Assembly: GCF_900102875.1 (NCBI RefSeq)
Contig: NZ_FNGH01000004.1
Span: forward strand, 186,001 to 250,000
DNA from: Franzmannia pantelleriensis
GTDB lineage: Bacteria > Pseudomonadota > Gammaproteobacteria > Pseudomonadales > Halomonadaceae
Direction of reading: 5' to 3'
Length of the DNA: 64,000 nt
Shown here: one piece after another, positions 18,661-27,294 of the stretch
Numbering within the stretch: the stretch's first letter is position 1
Layout of the letters: the number at the start of each line of letters is the position of its first letter
The notes under the pieces: generated by a model
Told to the model about the DNA's origin: nothing
The model's database searches: none
What the model saw: the letters and a program-made list of their open reading frames with translations, nothing else
Program-made: the position numbers and the translations under genes

Positions 18661-19221
18661 ATGGATGCCATGACGCTGCTTCACGAGCGCAGTTCCATGG
18701 GCAAGCTGATGGGCCCGCCCCCTGACGCCGCCCAGCGCGAGGCGCTGTATCGCGCCGCGCTGCGCGCCCCGGATCACAAGGAACTGACGCCGTGGCGTTT
18801 CATCGAGTTCTCCGGCAAGGGCCTCGACCGGCTGGGGGAGTTGTTTGCCGAGGCCGAGTACCGCGATGACCCGCACAGTGGCGATGACACCCTCAACGCC
18901 GCGCGCAAGAAGCCGCATCGGGCGCCAATGGTGATCGCGGTGATCGCCAAGGTCACCCCAGACCTGCCCAAGGTACCGCCGGTGGAGCAGGTGATCTCCG
19001 CCGGCTGTGCTGCCCACGGCATCATATTGGCCGCCCATGCGCTGGGCCTCGGCGCCATGTGGCGCAGCGGCCACTACGCCTTCAACAGCACCGTGCGCAA
19101 GGGGCTTGGCCTGGGTGAGCACGACGAGATCGTCGGCTTTCTCTACCTCGGCCAACTGGCCGGGCGCCATAAGCCGATTCCCGAGCGCGACCCGGCCGAC
19201 TTCGTCGAGCGCTGGAGCTGA
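18661..19221 (+). CDS. Nitroreductase family protein, YdjA-like
   Basis: A 186-residue FMN-dependent nitroreductase-family protein. The N-terminus MDAMTLLHERSSMGKLMGPPP and the following RAALRAPDHKELTPWRF match E. coli YdjA, one of the smallest members of the family. FMN phosphate contacts are expected in the arginine-rich helix and in the GLGAMWRSG region. The physiological substrate is unknown. The ATG has an AAGGAGA ribosome site. It lies about 50 bases after queF on the same strand. Confidence 0.88.
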   Translation: MDAMTLLHERSSMGKLMGPPPDAAQREALYRAALRAPDHKELTPWRFIEFSGKGLDRLGELFAEAEYRDDPHSGDDTLNAARKKPHRAPMVIAVIAKVTPDLPKVPPVEQVISAGCAAHGIILAAHALGLGAMWRSGHYAFNSTVRKGLGLGEHDEIVGFLYLGQLAGRHKPIPERDPADFVERWS

Positions 19222-19303
19222 ACCACTGGCAACGGGGGTATCAGGACGTCGCCTGAGGCGGCCTGGACCGGTGCCAGCACGGCAGGAGTGCGGGGAAAAC
19301 CGC

Positions 19304-19332
19304 TTGCAATCACGGGTTTGGCTCGTTACAGT
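19304..19332 (+). promoter_or_regulatory. Promoter of tRNA-Ser
   Basis: TTGCAA is separated by 17 bases from TACAGT, about 64 bases before the mature tRNA 5' end, leaving a short leader for RNase P removal. Confidence 0.55.
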
Positions 19333-19395
19333 ATGCGCCGTTCTGACGCACCGGCAGCAGGCAGTCATATGCCGCCAGGCGCAGAGCCACAATGC

Positions 19396-19483
19396 GGAGG
19401 GGTGTCCGAGTGGTCGAAGGAGCACGCCTGGAAAGTGTGTAAGTCGAAAGGCTTCGAGGGTTCGAATCCCTCCCCCTCCGCCA
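19396..19483 (+). tRNA. tRNA-Ser (GGA)
   Basis: An 88-base type II tRNA with a long variable arm and encoded CCA. The acceptor GGAGGGG pairs with CCCCTCC, and the anticodon loop CTGGAAA holds GGA. It is followed by a terminator. Confidence 0.97.
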
Positions 19484-19493
19484 CTTCTTCAAG

Positions 19494-19525
19494 AAACCAG
19501 CCTGTTACGGCTGGTTTTCTGTTTT
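19494..19525 (+). terminator. Rho-independent terminator of tRNA-Ser
   Basis: The 9-bp stem AAACCAGCC with GGCTGGTTT closes on TGTTAC and is followed by TCTGTTTT. Confidence 0.88.
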
Positions 19526-19725
19526 AGCTTCCTAACTACCCCACGGTCAGCGTGAAAGTCTGATCTTCCTTACGGGGTGCGCGTCGACAAGCTCCCAACA
19601 TCGCCAACTGCTACTCTTCATGGCTGTGCCAATGACCATGGCCGGGATACTGGCTAGCCGAGATCTCTCGCCAGGTTGTTCATCCGCCAGTAGAACAAGA
19701 CGTGTCGCAACGCTGGAGTATTCAC

Positions 19726-20250
19726 ATGCAGTCAAGGATCGAACTCCCCTCGGCGGATGCCATGAGTCCGCAGCAGCGGGCCATTCACGAATCGATTCTC
19801 GCAACGCGGGGCAACGCCGACGGGCCCTTCCTGGCCTGGCTGCATAGCCCCGGCCTGGCGGGGCCTGCCCAGCAGCTGGGCGCCTTCTGCCGCTATGGCA
19901 CTCGGTTGACCACCCTCGAAAGCGAGCTGCTGATCCTGATCGTTGCCGCACATTTCCGATGTGTCGGCGAGCAGCAGATCCATGAGCCTATCGCGATACA
20001 AGCAGGGCTCGCGGAACAGGCGGTGGTGACGCTTCGGGAGGGCGGCTGGGCTGACCTTGAACCACCTCGGCTGGCCATGCTGCAGACGCTGACGCGACAG
20101 CTATTGGCCGACAATCGCATCGACGATGCGACGTTCGAGGCAGCCCGGCAGGCGCTGGGCACGCAAACGCTGGTCGAGGTGGTGGGCATCATCGGCTATT
20201 ACTCACTGGTGGCCATGACGCTCAATGCATTCGAGATGAGACTGCCCTAG
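19726..20250 (+). CDS. Carboxymuconolactone decarboxylase-like (AhpD-fold) protein
   Basis: A 174-residue all-helical protein resembling the CMD/AhpD family: the ELLILIVAAHFRCVGEQQIHEPIA segment is in the place of the usual catalytic CxxC helix, but only one cysteine remains (FRCVGEQ), so the peroxidase-type CxxC is absent. This suggests a decarboxylase-like or non-redox role. The ATG at 19726 has GGAG seven bases upstream; an in-frame GTG eight codons earlier does not. It stands at the left edge of the metal/redox region and converges on chrA, overlapping it by four bases. Confidence 0.72.
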   Translation: MQSRIELPSADAMSPQQRAIHESILATRGNADGPFLAWLHSPGLAGPAQQLGAFCRYGTRLTTLESELLILIVAAHFRCVGEQQIHEPIAIQAGLAEQAVVTLREGGWADLEPPRLAMLQTLTRQLLADNRIDDATFEAARQALGTQTLVEVVGIIGYYSLVAMTLNAFEMRLP

Positions 20251-21620
20251 AACACCAAGGAAAACAGAACCCCGAGTAGCGCACAGCTGCCCAATACCGT
20301 GAGCATGCCTACCTTGAAGCGGAAGATGGCAAGCATCGCCGCGGCAGACAGCAGCAGGGCAAGCGGTTCCAGCGAGGTCAGGTCCGGGATCAGCAGGCGA
20401 GCCCCCAGGGCGTGCCACTCTTCGACCTCGGCAAAGATCACGTGGAGCCCGAACCAGATCGCCAGGTTGAGGATGACGCCGACCACCGCCGCGGTGATGG
20501 CCGACAGGGCGGCGCTGAGGGCGCGGTTGTCGCGCAGGCGCTCCACGTAGGGCGCCCCCAGGAAGATCCACAGGAAGCAGGGCACGAAGGTGACCCAGGT
20601 GGTGAGCACTGCTGCCAGGGTCGCCGCCAGCATGGGGTCGAGCCCGATGGCCTCGCGGTAGGCGCCCATGAAACCGACGAACTGCACCACCTGGATCAGT
20701 GGTCCCGGGGTGGTCTCGGCCATGCCCAGGCCGTCGAGCATCTCGCCCGGCGCCAGCCAGGCGTAATTCTGGACCGCTTCCTGGGTCACATAGCCGAGCA
20801 CGGCATAGGCGCCGCCGAAGGTCACCACCGCCATCTTGCTGAAGAAGGTGGCGATCTGGCTGAAGACGTTTTCGCTCCCCAGGGTGGCCAGCAAAATCAC
20901 GACCGGCGTCAGCCACAGCAGCACAAAGATGGCCGAGACGCGCAGCGACCAGCCGGGGTTGGGCCGCGCGTGGGCGGGCAGCCCCTCGCCGAGCAGCGAG
21001 TCGCGGTCGCTGAGGCCCTGGGCATTGTCATCGCCATGGCCGCCGCCGACCTGAAAGGCGGCCATGCCGCGCTTGCCGCCCCAGTAACCCAGCAGCGCCG
21101 CACTCAGGATGATCAATGGGAAGGCCACGTCGAAAAAGAAGATCGCCACGAAGGCTGCCGCCGCCAGGCCCAGCATGATCCGATTCTTGAGTGCCCGCTT
21201 GCCGATCCGCACCACGGCATTGAGCACCACCGCCAGTACGGCGGCCTTGAGGCCGAAGAACAGCCCCTCCACCAAGCCCACGTTGCCCAGCGCCGCATAG
21301 AGGTAGCTGAGTGCCAGGATGGCGATGAAGCCGGGCAGCACGAACAGGCAACCGGCAACCAGGCCGCCCTTGGTGCGGTGCATCAGCCAGCCGATGTAGA
21401 TCGCCAGCTGCTGGGCCTCCGGTCCTGGCAGCATCATGCAGTAGTTGAGGGCGTGCAGGAAACGCCGCTCGCCGATCCACTGCTTCTCCTCGACCAGGAT
21501 ACGGTGCATCACCGCGATCTGCCCAGCCGGGCCGCCGAAGCTCAGCATGGCGATGCGCAGCCAGACCATCACGGCCTCACGGAAGGGAACCTGGTGGGGC
21601 GTTTCGGTGACAGGCGGCAT
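20247..21620 (-). CDS. chrA: Chromate transporter ChrA, two-domain form
   Basis: A 457-residue inner-membrane protein with two homologous CHR domains. The first has FGGPAGQIAVMHRILVEE and PGPEAQQLAIYIGW; the second has VTFGGAYAVLGYVTQEAV and TTPGPLIQVVQFVGF. About ten hydrophobic segments are visible, and an acidic/histidine-containing linker (about residues 190 to 225) joins the halves. Two-domain ChrA proteins export chromate driven by the proton gradient and give chromate resistance. No chrB regulator is adjacent. It ends next to the copper ATPase group on the same strand but is separated from the preceding small gene by 80 bases. Confidence 0.94.
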   Translation of the reverse strand: MPPVTETPHQVPFREAVMVWLRIAMLSFGGPAGQIAVMHRILVEEKQWIGERRFLHALNYCMMLPGPEAQQLAIYIGWLMHRTKGGLVAGCLFVLPGFIAILALSYLYAALGNVGLVEGLFFGLKAAVLAVVLNAVVRIGKRALKNRIMLGLAAAAFVAIFFFDVAFPLIILSAALLGYWGGKRGMAAFQVGGGHGDDNAQGLSDRDSLLGEGLPAHARPNPGWSLRVSAIFVLLWLTPVVILLATLGSENVFSQIATFFSKMAVVTFGGAYAVLGYVTQEAVQNYAWLAPGEMLDGLGMAETTPGPLIQVVQFVGFMGAYREAIGLDPMLAATLAAVLTTWVTFVPCFLWIFLGAPYVERLRDNRALSAALSAITAAVVGVILNLAIWFGLHVIFAEVEEWHALGARLLIPDLTSLEPLALLLSAAAMLAIFRFKVGMLTVLGSCALLGVLFSLVF

Positions 21621-21700
21621 GGCACACTCTCGGCTGATGGCAGGAGGAAGCGAGGCTACAACGGGGCCCTATCCTCGACGTGCTCGCCGCGCTTGTCCAG

Positions 21701-21892
21701 TCATCGATCGCCAGTGTCCTGTTCCTTATCGCAGTGGCGATGCAGCAGCCAATGAGCCCCCAGGCACAGTGCCATGGGTAGCAGCAGCCAGGCGCCGCCA
21801 CCCAGCGACTGGGCGCGCCACATCAGCAGCAGCATGACCGCCGCCATCAGTCCCACGCAGGCGGTCATCATCCAGTGGTGAAGGTGGTTCAT
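21701..21892 (-). CDS. Small two-helix membrane protein beside copA
   Basis: A 63-residue hydrophobic protein starting MNHLHHWMMTACVGLMAA with two probable membrane helices (about 9 to 25 and 32 to 48) and a charged His/Cys-containing end, HRHCDKEQ. Its start overlaps the copA stop (ATGA), so it is translationally coupled to the copper ATPase. Similar small membrane proteins accompany copper exporters in other proteobacteria (DUF2933-like), but I cannot assign the family with certainty. A role in copper handling is inferred only from position and the histidines. Confidence 0.65.
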   Translation of the reverse strand: MNHLHHWMMTACVGLMAAVMLLLMWRAQSLGGGAWLLLPMALCLGAHWLLHRHCDKEQDTGDR

Positions 21893-24393
21893 TGGGCCTC
21901 TCCTTGCGGGGTTTCACGGGTGAACTGCCGCTTGAGCAGCAGCGAGTTGCCGATCACCGACAGCGAGCTTGCGGTCATGGCGATCACACCGATCATCGGG
22001 TGCAGCAGGCCCAGGGCCGCGATGGGGATGGCCGCGATGTTGTAGCCGCTGGCCCAGATCAGGTTCTGGACGATCTTGCCGTAGGTGGCGCGGGAGAGAT
22101 GCATGGCCTCTACCACGCCGGTTAGCTCGCCGCTCACCAGGGTCACGTCGGCGGCCTCGATGGCGACGTCTGCACCGGCGCCGATGGCGATGCCGACGTT
22201 GGCCTGGGTGAGGGCAGGAGCGTCGTTGATGCCGTCGCCGACCATCGCCACGTGGTTGCCGTGTTTTTCCTGAAGTGCGCGAATGGCATCGACTTTGCCT
22301 TCCGGCAGTACGCCGGCCTGGACCTCATCGATGCCGACCTCCTTGGCCACGGCGCGTGCAGCGCGTTCGTTGTCGCCGGTGATCATCACCACGTGCAGGC
22401 CGAGGGCGTGCATGCCGCGAATGGCCTCGATCGACTCTTCCTTGAGGGTGTCGGCCACGGCCACCAGTCCCAGCGCCTGGCCGTCGGCGGCGACGATCAC
22501 TACGGTGCGGCCCCTGCCCTCGAGCTCGCTCATGGCGTCATCCAGTGCCTCGAGGCCCTGCACACCTTCCTCTTCCAACAGTCGACGATTGCCGATCAGC
22601 ACGGTCTCCTCGCCGACTTTGCCCGAGACGCCGCGTGCCCCGGTGGAACGGAACTCGCTGACCTCGCCGGGCGTCACGTCGCGCTGTTTGGCTCCATCCA
22701 CGATGGCCCGGGCGATGGGGTGCTCCGAGGCGTTCTCCACGCTCGCCGCCAGGGTCAGCAGGCGCGTCTCGTCGACGCCCTCGGCGGTGACGATGTCGGT
22801 GAGCTCGGGCTCGCCGCGGGTAATGGTGCCGGTCTTGTCGAGGACCATTACCTTGACGTCCTTGAAGGTCTGGATCGCCTCGCCGGAGCGGATCAGGATG
22901 CCGCGCTCGGCGCCGATGCCGGAGCCCACCATCAGTGCGGTGGGCGTGGCCAGGCCCAGGGCACAGGGGCAGGCGATGACCAGCACCGCTACGGCGGCGA
23001 GTATCGCCAGCACCGGGGTGGCGGCCTCGGGGGTCACCCACGGCAGGAAGGTCGCACCCCAGTCGAGAATCGGCCGCAGGAGGTCGGGGAGCAGCAGCCA
23101 CGCGATCAGGCTGGCCAGGGCGATCAGCAACACCACCGGCACGAAGCGACCGGTCATGCGATCGGCAAACTCCTGAATCGGCACCCGCGAGCCCTGGGCC
23201 TGGTCGATAAGTTTGACCACCTGTGACAAGAAGGTATCGCCGCCAACGCGGGTCGCCTTGACCCGTAAGCGCCCCTCTTTGTTGATGGTGGCACCGATCA
23301 CGCTGTCGCCGCTGCTCTTGTAGACCGGGATCGACTCGCCGGTGGCGATGGATTCATCCAGATGGCTCTCGCCATCGACCACTTCGCCGTCGGTGGGGAT
23401 CTTGTCGCCGGGACGCACGATCATGATGTCGCCGATGGCCAGCTCCTTCACCGGTACCTCGACCTCCTCGCCGTCGCGCTCTACCCGCGCGGTCTTGGCG
23501 CCCAGGGTCAGCAGGCGGCGAATGGCCTGGGACGCGCGCCCCTTGGCCAGGGCTTCCAGGTAACGCCCCAGCAGGTGGAAGGTCATGATGGTGGCGGCCA
23601 TCTCGATGAACGAGGTCATCGGATAGACGAAGCCAATCAGGCCGATCAGGTAGGGCGGCAGGCTGCCCATGGAGATCAGCACGTCCATGTTGAAGGTGCC
23701 GTTCTTCAGCGAGCGCCAGGTCGACCTGTGGGTGGCGATGCCGCCGTAGAGGAACACCACCGGGAAGGCCAGCAGTGCCACGATCGCCAGATAGCCGGGA
23801 ATCGGCTGCCAGAACATGTGCGGCATCATCAGCAGCATGATCAGGGTGGTGGGCACCGCGGCGATGATTAACCGCTTGCGGGCCTGGGAAAGATAGGCTT
23901 CCTCGATCTCGGCGTCGTTGTCGCCGTCCTCTGCCTCGTCAGTCTGCACGGCGGCGACATCGTAGCCCGCCCCTTCCACGGCGTTCTTGAGCGCGTCGCC
24001 ATCGAGGTCGCCGGTAACGGTGACCGAGACACGGTGATTGGCGATATTGGTGTCGATCGACTCGACGCCCGACAGGCGTTCGAGCGTCTTGCGCACGATG
24101 CCAGCACAGTGGTCCGAGCCCATACCTGGCACCGTCAGGCGAATCTGCTGCTTGGCGCTACCGCCGCTGACAGCGGCCACGTCATAACCGGCGCCCTCGA
24201 CGGCGCCTTTGAGTGCCTCACCATCGGGGCCATCCGCGGTCACGGAGGCACGGACCCGATGGTTGGCGATATTGGTTTCGATCTCGCCCACGCCATCGAG
24301 GCGCTGGAGCGTCTTACGCACGATGCCGGCGCAGTGGTCACTGCCCATGCCGGGCACCGTCAGGGTAATCGTCTTCGTGGTCGTATCGGTCAT
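21889..24393 (-). CDS. copA: Copper-exporting P1B-type ATPase with two atypical HMA domains
   Basis: An 834-residue P1B ATPase that should export Cu(I) from the cytoplasm. Two N-terminal HMA-like domains (about 8 to 70 and 80 to 145) both read VPGMGSDHCAGIV, so each has a single cysteine in place of the usual CxxC pair. The core is intact: the membrane metal site CPCALG near residue 476, the phosphorylated aspartate in DKTGT near 518, the HP motif in SEHPIA, and GDGINDAPAL. YN in helix 7 and MTASSLSV in helix 8 match the Cu(I) group. The open frame begins at 24450, but the ATG at 24393 has AGGAGG at proper spacing. No CueR-type regulator is adjacent. Confidence 0.93.
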   Translation of the reverse strand: MTDTTTKTITLTVPGMGSDHCAGIVRKTLQRLDGVGEIETNIANHRVRASVTADGPDGEALKGAVEGAGYDVAAVSGGSAKQQIRLTVPGMGSDHCAGIVRKTLERLSGVESIDTNIANHRVSVTVTGDLDGDALKNAVEGAGYDVAAVQTDEAEDGDNDAEIEEAYLSQARKRLIIAAVPTTLIMLLMMPHMFWQPIPGYLAIVALLAFPVVFLYGGIATHRSTWRSLKNGTFNMDVLISMGSLPPYLIGLIGFVYPMTSFIEMAATIMTFHLLGRYLEALAKGRASQAIRRLLTLGAKTARVERDGEEVEVPVKELAIGDIMIVRPGDKIPTDGEVVDGESHLDESIATGESIPVYKSSGDSVIGATINKEGRLRVKATRVGGDTFLSQVVKLIDQAQGSRVPIQEFADRMTGRFVPVVLLIALASLIAWLLLPDLLRPILDWGATFLPWVTPEAATPVLAILAAVAVLVIACPCALGLATPTALMVGSGIGAERGILIRSGEAIQTFKDVKVMVLDKTGTITRGEPELTDIVTAEGVDETRLLTLAASVENASEHPIARAIVDGAKQRDVTPGEVSEFRSTGARGVSGKVGEETVLIGNRRLLEEEGVQGLEALDDAMSELEGRGRTVVIVAADGQALGLVAVADTLKEESIEAIRGMHALGLHVVMITGDNERAARAVAKEVGIDEVQAGVLPEGKVDAIRALQEKHGNHVAMVGDGINDAPALTQANVGIAIGAGADVAIEAADVTLVSGELTGVVEAMHLSRATYGKIVQNLIWASGYNIAAIPIAALGLLHPMIGVIAMTASSLSVIGNSLLLKRQFTRETPQGEAQ

Positions 24394-24473
24394 CGCATGC
24401 CTCCTGCGAGCGGGGCCGAAGGGGCGGCCACTGGTTGGCCGCCCGGACATCCTGGCGCTTCTAGCATGGCCGT

Positions 24474-25049
24474 TCAGTGATGGGCGTCGTGGTCGTCGCT
24501 GCTCTCGGGGGTGGCCTGCTCGAGCTGCTGGCGCTGTTCGTCGCTCATAAGGTCATGCATGGCATTTCGCATGCGCACCATCTCGGCCATCATTTCGCCG
24601 TGCAGCTCGGCCATCTGGCCGTGTAGCGCCTGGACCTCATCAGGGTCGGGGCGCTCGCCGTGCATCTCGGCCATCAGGTCGTCGCGCAGGTTCATCATCT
24701 GCCCCATGCGCTCGAACTGGGCCGGGCGATGCTCCTGCATCAGCTCACGCATTGCACTACGCTGCTCATCGTCGAGCATCGACATCATGCCCATGCCGGC
24801 GCCGCCGCCCATCATCGGGCAGGGCATCATGCCGCCACCCATCATGCCCTTCATCATGCCGGGGCTCATGCCGCCCTGGTTGCCGCCCATCATGCCGGGG
24901 CTCATGCCGCCCTGGTTGCCGCCCATCATGCCGGGGCTCATGCCGCCCTGGCTGCCGCCCATCATCCCCTGGGCGAGGGCAATGCCGGTGCCACTGGCAG
25001 CGAGTGCCACGGCGAGTGCGAGTGTCAACGTCTGCTTGCGAAGCTTCAT
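24474..25049 (-). CDS. Exported Met-rich protein, Spy/CpxP-like helical domain
   Basis: About 191 residues with a clear signal peptide (KLRKQTLTLALAVALAASG, cleavage near ALA-QG). Next comes a Met/Gly-rich section built from three 12-residue units of the type GGNQGGMSPGMM plus GMMGGGMMPCPMMGGG. The C-terminal half is helical and charged, with LDDEQRSAMRELMQEHRPAQFERM resembling the Spy/CpxP/heavy-metal-resistance fold, and ends HDAHH. Methionine clusters bind Cu(I), so a periplasmic copper scavenger or chaperone for the neighbouring copA is likely but inferred. Two start codons are possible (25055 and 25049); the second has GGGAG at normal spacing. Confidence 0.75.
   Translation of the reverse strand: MKLRKQTLTLALAVALAASGTGIALAQGMMGGSQGGMSPGMMGGNQGGMSPGMMGGNQGGMSPGMMKGMMGGGMMPCPMMGGGAGMGMMSMLDDEQRSAMRELMQEHRPAQFERMGQMMNLRDDLMAEMHGERPDPDEVQALHGQMAELHGEMMAEMVRMRNAMHDLMSDEQRQQLEQATPESSDDHDAHH
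24853..24960 (-). repeat. Three 36-bp tandem repeats inside the Met-rich gene
   Basis: Three head-to-tail units begin CATCATGCCGGGGCTCATGC on the plus strand at 24853, 24889 and 24925, nearly identical at DNA level. They encode the 12-residue Met-rich unit. The near identity suggests recent expansion by slippage. Confidence 0.92.
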
Positions 25050-25641
25050 GTTCATTCTCCCGTCGGGCGAGAGGCCCGATCGATTGCCATCGTCTACATT
25101 CTGCGAGCTGTGTGTTGCACGCAGGTCAATGTCGTTTCTTCAGCACCAACGATGAGGTGAGTCTCGAGACCCGAACCGCTGAGGGAGCAGGTAGATCGTA
25201 ATGACCGGGGCAGGGCGGCAGTCCGACCCGCCTTGAGTCTGGGCATGTCGCGGGTTCGGCCAGGTCCATGGCGCGAGGCTTGACTGACAGGGTGGTGCAC
25301 TCACCTTAGTTCAACGCCGCAACCTTTCCATTGATGCAGATCAAGCGAGCCGCGATGGTCAACCTGCGTGCCGGACGTCGGTTGCGGGTCCGATCGGCCC
25401 GGGTCAGAATTGGCCAGCCCCACTGGATCTATCGCCACCTGTGAGCGTTTTCCTCGCGTCTGACTCTTCTTACCTCATGGCAGGGTGGTGATCGATCCGC
25501 ACTGCCACCTCATCGAGTGCTAAGAGCCGGACGTGACGGCGACACTTCACGCGAGTGGATCCTGCCATGTCGTAGCTTGGCGCCGTGCGGTGGCGTTGCG
25601 TCGCGCTATCCCCAGCTGATGAGAGATGAGGAAGAGATGTC
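25050..25641. other. Gene-free stretch between divergent genes
   Basis: About 590 bases with no convincing gene; the open frames here lack ribosome sites and typical codon use. It separates the leftward Met-rich gene from the rightward lipoprotein gene, so it should hold both promoters. The only sharp signal is the FNR/ANR-like site at 25331. The words CAGGGTGGTG recur near 25289 and 25480 without a clear meaning. Confidence 0.6.
25331..25344. promoter_or_regulatory. Perfect FNR/ANR-type binding site
   Basis: TTGATGCAGATCAA matches the consensus TTGAT-N4-ATCAA exactly and is palindromic. It lies about 290 bases from both flanking start codons, so its target gene is uncertain. Confidence 0.55.
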
Positions 25642-26505
25642 ATGACCCATTATCGCTGGCCACTTGCCGTGGCCGTGCTGTTGACCCTGATGGTGGGCTG
25701 CTCCCGTGATTCGGGTGATATCAGCCTCGAGCAGCTGCGAGGTCAGACGCATATACACGGCCTGGCCTTTGATCGATCGGATAGCGAACGGTTGTGGCTG
25801 GCCACCCACCATGGCTTCTATGCCGTGGATCGCGATGGCATGGCTCGTCGGGTGTCGGAGGAGACTCATGACTTCATGGGCTTCACGCCGCACCCCACTG
25901 ATGCCGAGACCTTCTTCGCCAGCGGCCATCCGGCCCGGGGCGGCAATCTTGGCGTGGTAGTCTCCAGCGATGGCGGAAAACACTGGGAGCAGCGCTCGGC
26001 TGGCGCCGATGGTCCGGTGGATTTCCATCAGCTCACCGTCAGCGAAGCCGGCCCAGACGTGCTCTACGGGGCCTTTGCCGGCCAGCTGCAGGTCAGCCAC
26101 GACGGCGGCCAGCAATGGCAGATTCAGGAGCGGGCCCCGGACGGCCTGATTGCCCTGGCGGCCTCGAGCCGCGACCCCGAGCATCTCTATGCCGCCACCC
26201 AGGACGGCCTGTTGCTGAGCCCGGATGGCGGCCTGCGCTGGCGCCCGATTCACCCCGAGCGCCGTACCGCGAGCCTGGTGGTGGCCCATGATGGGCGGCT
26301 CTATGCCTTCATGCTGGGTGGTGGTCTGTTAGTGGCTGAGGAAGCCAACCGCGAGTGGGAAGTCGTAAAACGAGGCTGGGGTGAACGCTACCTGCTGCAC
26401 CTGGCGGTTGACCCGAACGACCCCGAGCGGCTAGTGGCGGCGGATGACGAGGGCCGGCTGCTGCTCAGTGACAACGGCGGGCGCGACTGGTCACATCTCG
26501 AGTGA
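25642..26505 (+). CDS. Lipoprotein with BNR/sialidase-like propeller repeats
   Basis: A 287-residue predicted lipoprotein: the signal peptide ends with lipobox LMVGC, placing the lipidated cysteine at residue 20. The rest shows recurring beta-propeller turns of the Asp-box type (SSDGGKHWEQ, SHDGGQQWQI, SPDGGLRWRP, SDNGGRDWSH), spaced 40 to 70 residues apart. The family is annotated in databases as glycosylhydrolase-like, but the Asp-box repeats are structural and do not show enzymatic activity. The position beside copper genes suggests an envelope role in metal stress, which is inference only. The ATG has a GAAGAGAT ribosome site. Confidence 0.8.
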   Translation: MTHYRWPLAVAVLLTLMVGCSRDSGDISLEQLRGQTHIHGLAFDRSDSERLWLATHHGFYAVDRDGMARRVSEETHDFMGFTPHPTDAETFFASGHPARGGNLGVVVSSDGGKHWEQRSAGADGPVDFHQLTVSEAGPDVLYGAFAGQLQVSHDGGQQWQIQERAPDGLIALAASSRDPEHLYAATQDGLLLSPDGGLRWRPIHPERRTASLVVAHDGRLYAFMLGGGLLVAEEANREWEVVKRGWGERYLLHLAVDPNDPERLVAADDEGRLLLSDNGGRDWSHLE

Positions 26506-26890
26506 GGCGCCTGTTATTAACGCCCCACCGGCAAGGCCGGGCGAAGTGAGGCGCTAGTCGTGTCACCGTCACAGAGCGCGCCTGCCAGGCGTCGCTGGCC
26601 CTGGCGCTGCAGCTGGTGTTTCTCGAGCATGGGCACTGGGCCACCGAGACGTTACCCGAGCTGCCCTGGGAGCCGGTGATGCCCAGCCACCATGCGTCGC
26701 CGGTGCTGATCCTGCCCACCGGTCCCCCGGACCGTTTCGATGATGGCGTCGACTAGCAAAAGACCGCAGGCGCGTTTGATATCAAGGGTGCCGTACGGCC
26801 GACCTGGGTGCAGCCCCTCGGTTGTCGGGCGCTGAATGCCATGAAATACTGCCTCCCATTATCTTCCCTACAGGCTGTTGACTCCGACCC
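26506..26890. other. Intergenic stretch before the small exported protein
   Basis: Apart from the possible remnant at 26550 to 26756, nothing gene-like is seen in these 385 bases. The last 100 bases, including ATGAAATACTGCCTCCCATT, are less GC-rich and may hold the promoter for the following gene, but no clear promoter elements stand out. Confidence 0.5.
26550..26756 (+). pseudogene. Possible gene remnant without a start codon
   Basis: A 68-codon open frame ends at the TAG at 26754 but has no ATG or plausible GTG near its beginning. The translation contains ALALQLVFLEHGHW and ELPWEPVMPSHHASPVLILP, which reads like real protein in composition. I do not recognise the family. It could be the tail of a decayed gene or chance open frame in GC-rich DNA. 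Confidence 0.3.
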
Positions 26891-27229
26891 ATGCTGCGTC
26901 TCCTGCTTTCCTGGCTGCTGTTGCTACCGCTGGTGCTCACCCTGGCGCTGCCCTCGGCTGCGGCGGAAGTAAGCCATCATGGTGACGTGAGCTGCCCGAT
27001 CCAGCCTGAACCGTCCGCAGAGCTGCTTTCCTTGCTCGACGTCGATATCGCAATGGATGCAGGACAAGACGATAGCAGTAGCGGCTGCGTGACCTCCTGC
27101 GTCAATCTGTCCGGCGGCGCCTCCCCCGATACCGGACTGCTCCCTCCCTCCAGCGAGGCCCTCCGTGCGCCGGTCGTCGCCTGGCTGTCTACCTCTCCTG
27201 GGCGTCTCGAGCGCCCCCCTCGCGTCTGA
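26891..27229 (+). CDS. Small exported protein of unknown function
   Basis: A 112-residue protein with a strong signal peptide (LLLSWLLLLPLVLTLALPSAAA, cleavage near AAA-EV). The mature part is short, acidic, contains three cysteines (SCPIQP, SGCVTSCVN) and two adjacent histidines, and looks largely unstructured. I do not recognise a family. Small exported Cys/His proteins are common beside copper genes, which fits the neighbourhood. The ribosome site is weak (no clear AGGAG), so expression level or start may be unusual. Confidence 0.55.
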   Translation: MLRLLLSWLLLLPLVLTLALPSAAAEVSHHGDVSCPIQPEPSAELLSLLDVDIAMDAGQDDSSSGCVTSCVNLSGGASPDTGLLPPSSEALRAPVVAWLSTSPGRLERPPRV

Positions 27230-27294
27230 CTCGTCGCTGATTAGCGGCTCGTTTCGCTGACGAGCCAATCTTCACGAGAGACGAGAGGTTATCC

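Noticed and set aside
24853-24960. Regular 36-bp repeats that could suggest a CRISPR array
   Set aside because: The units are contiguous with no spacers and stay in frame inside a coding gene; the same holds for 61032 to 61175.
25094-25300. 68-codon frame on the minus strand in the gene-free stretch
   Set aside because: No ribosome site and no recognisable protein features; composition looks random.
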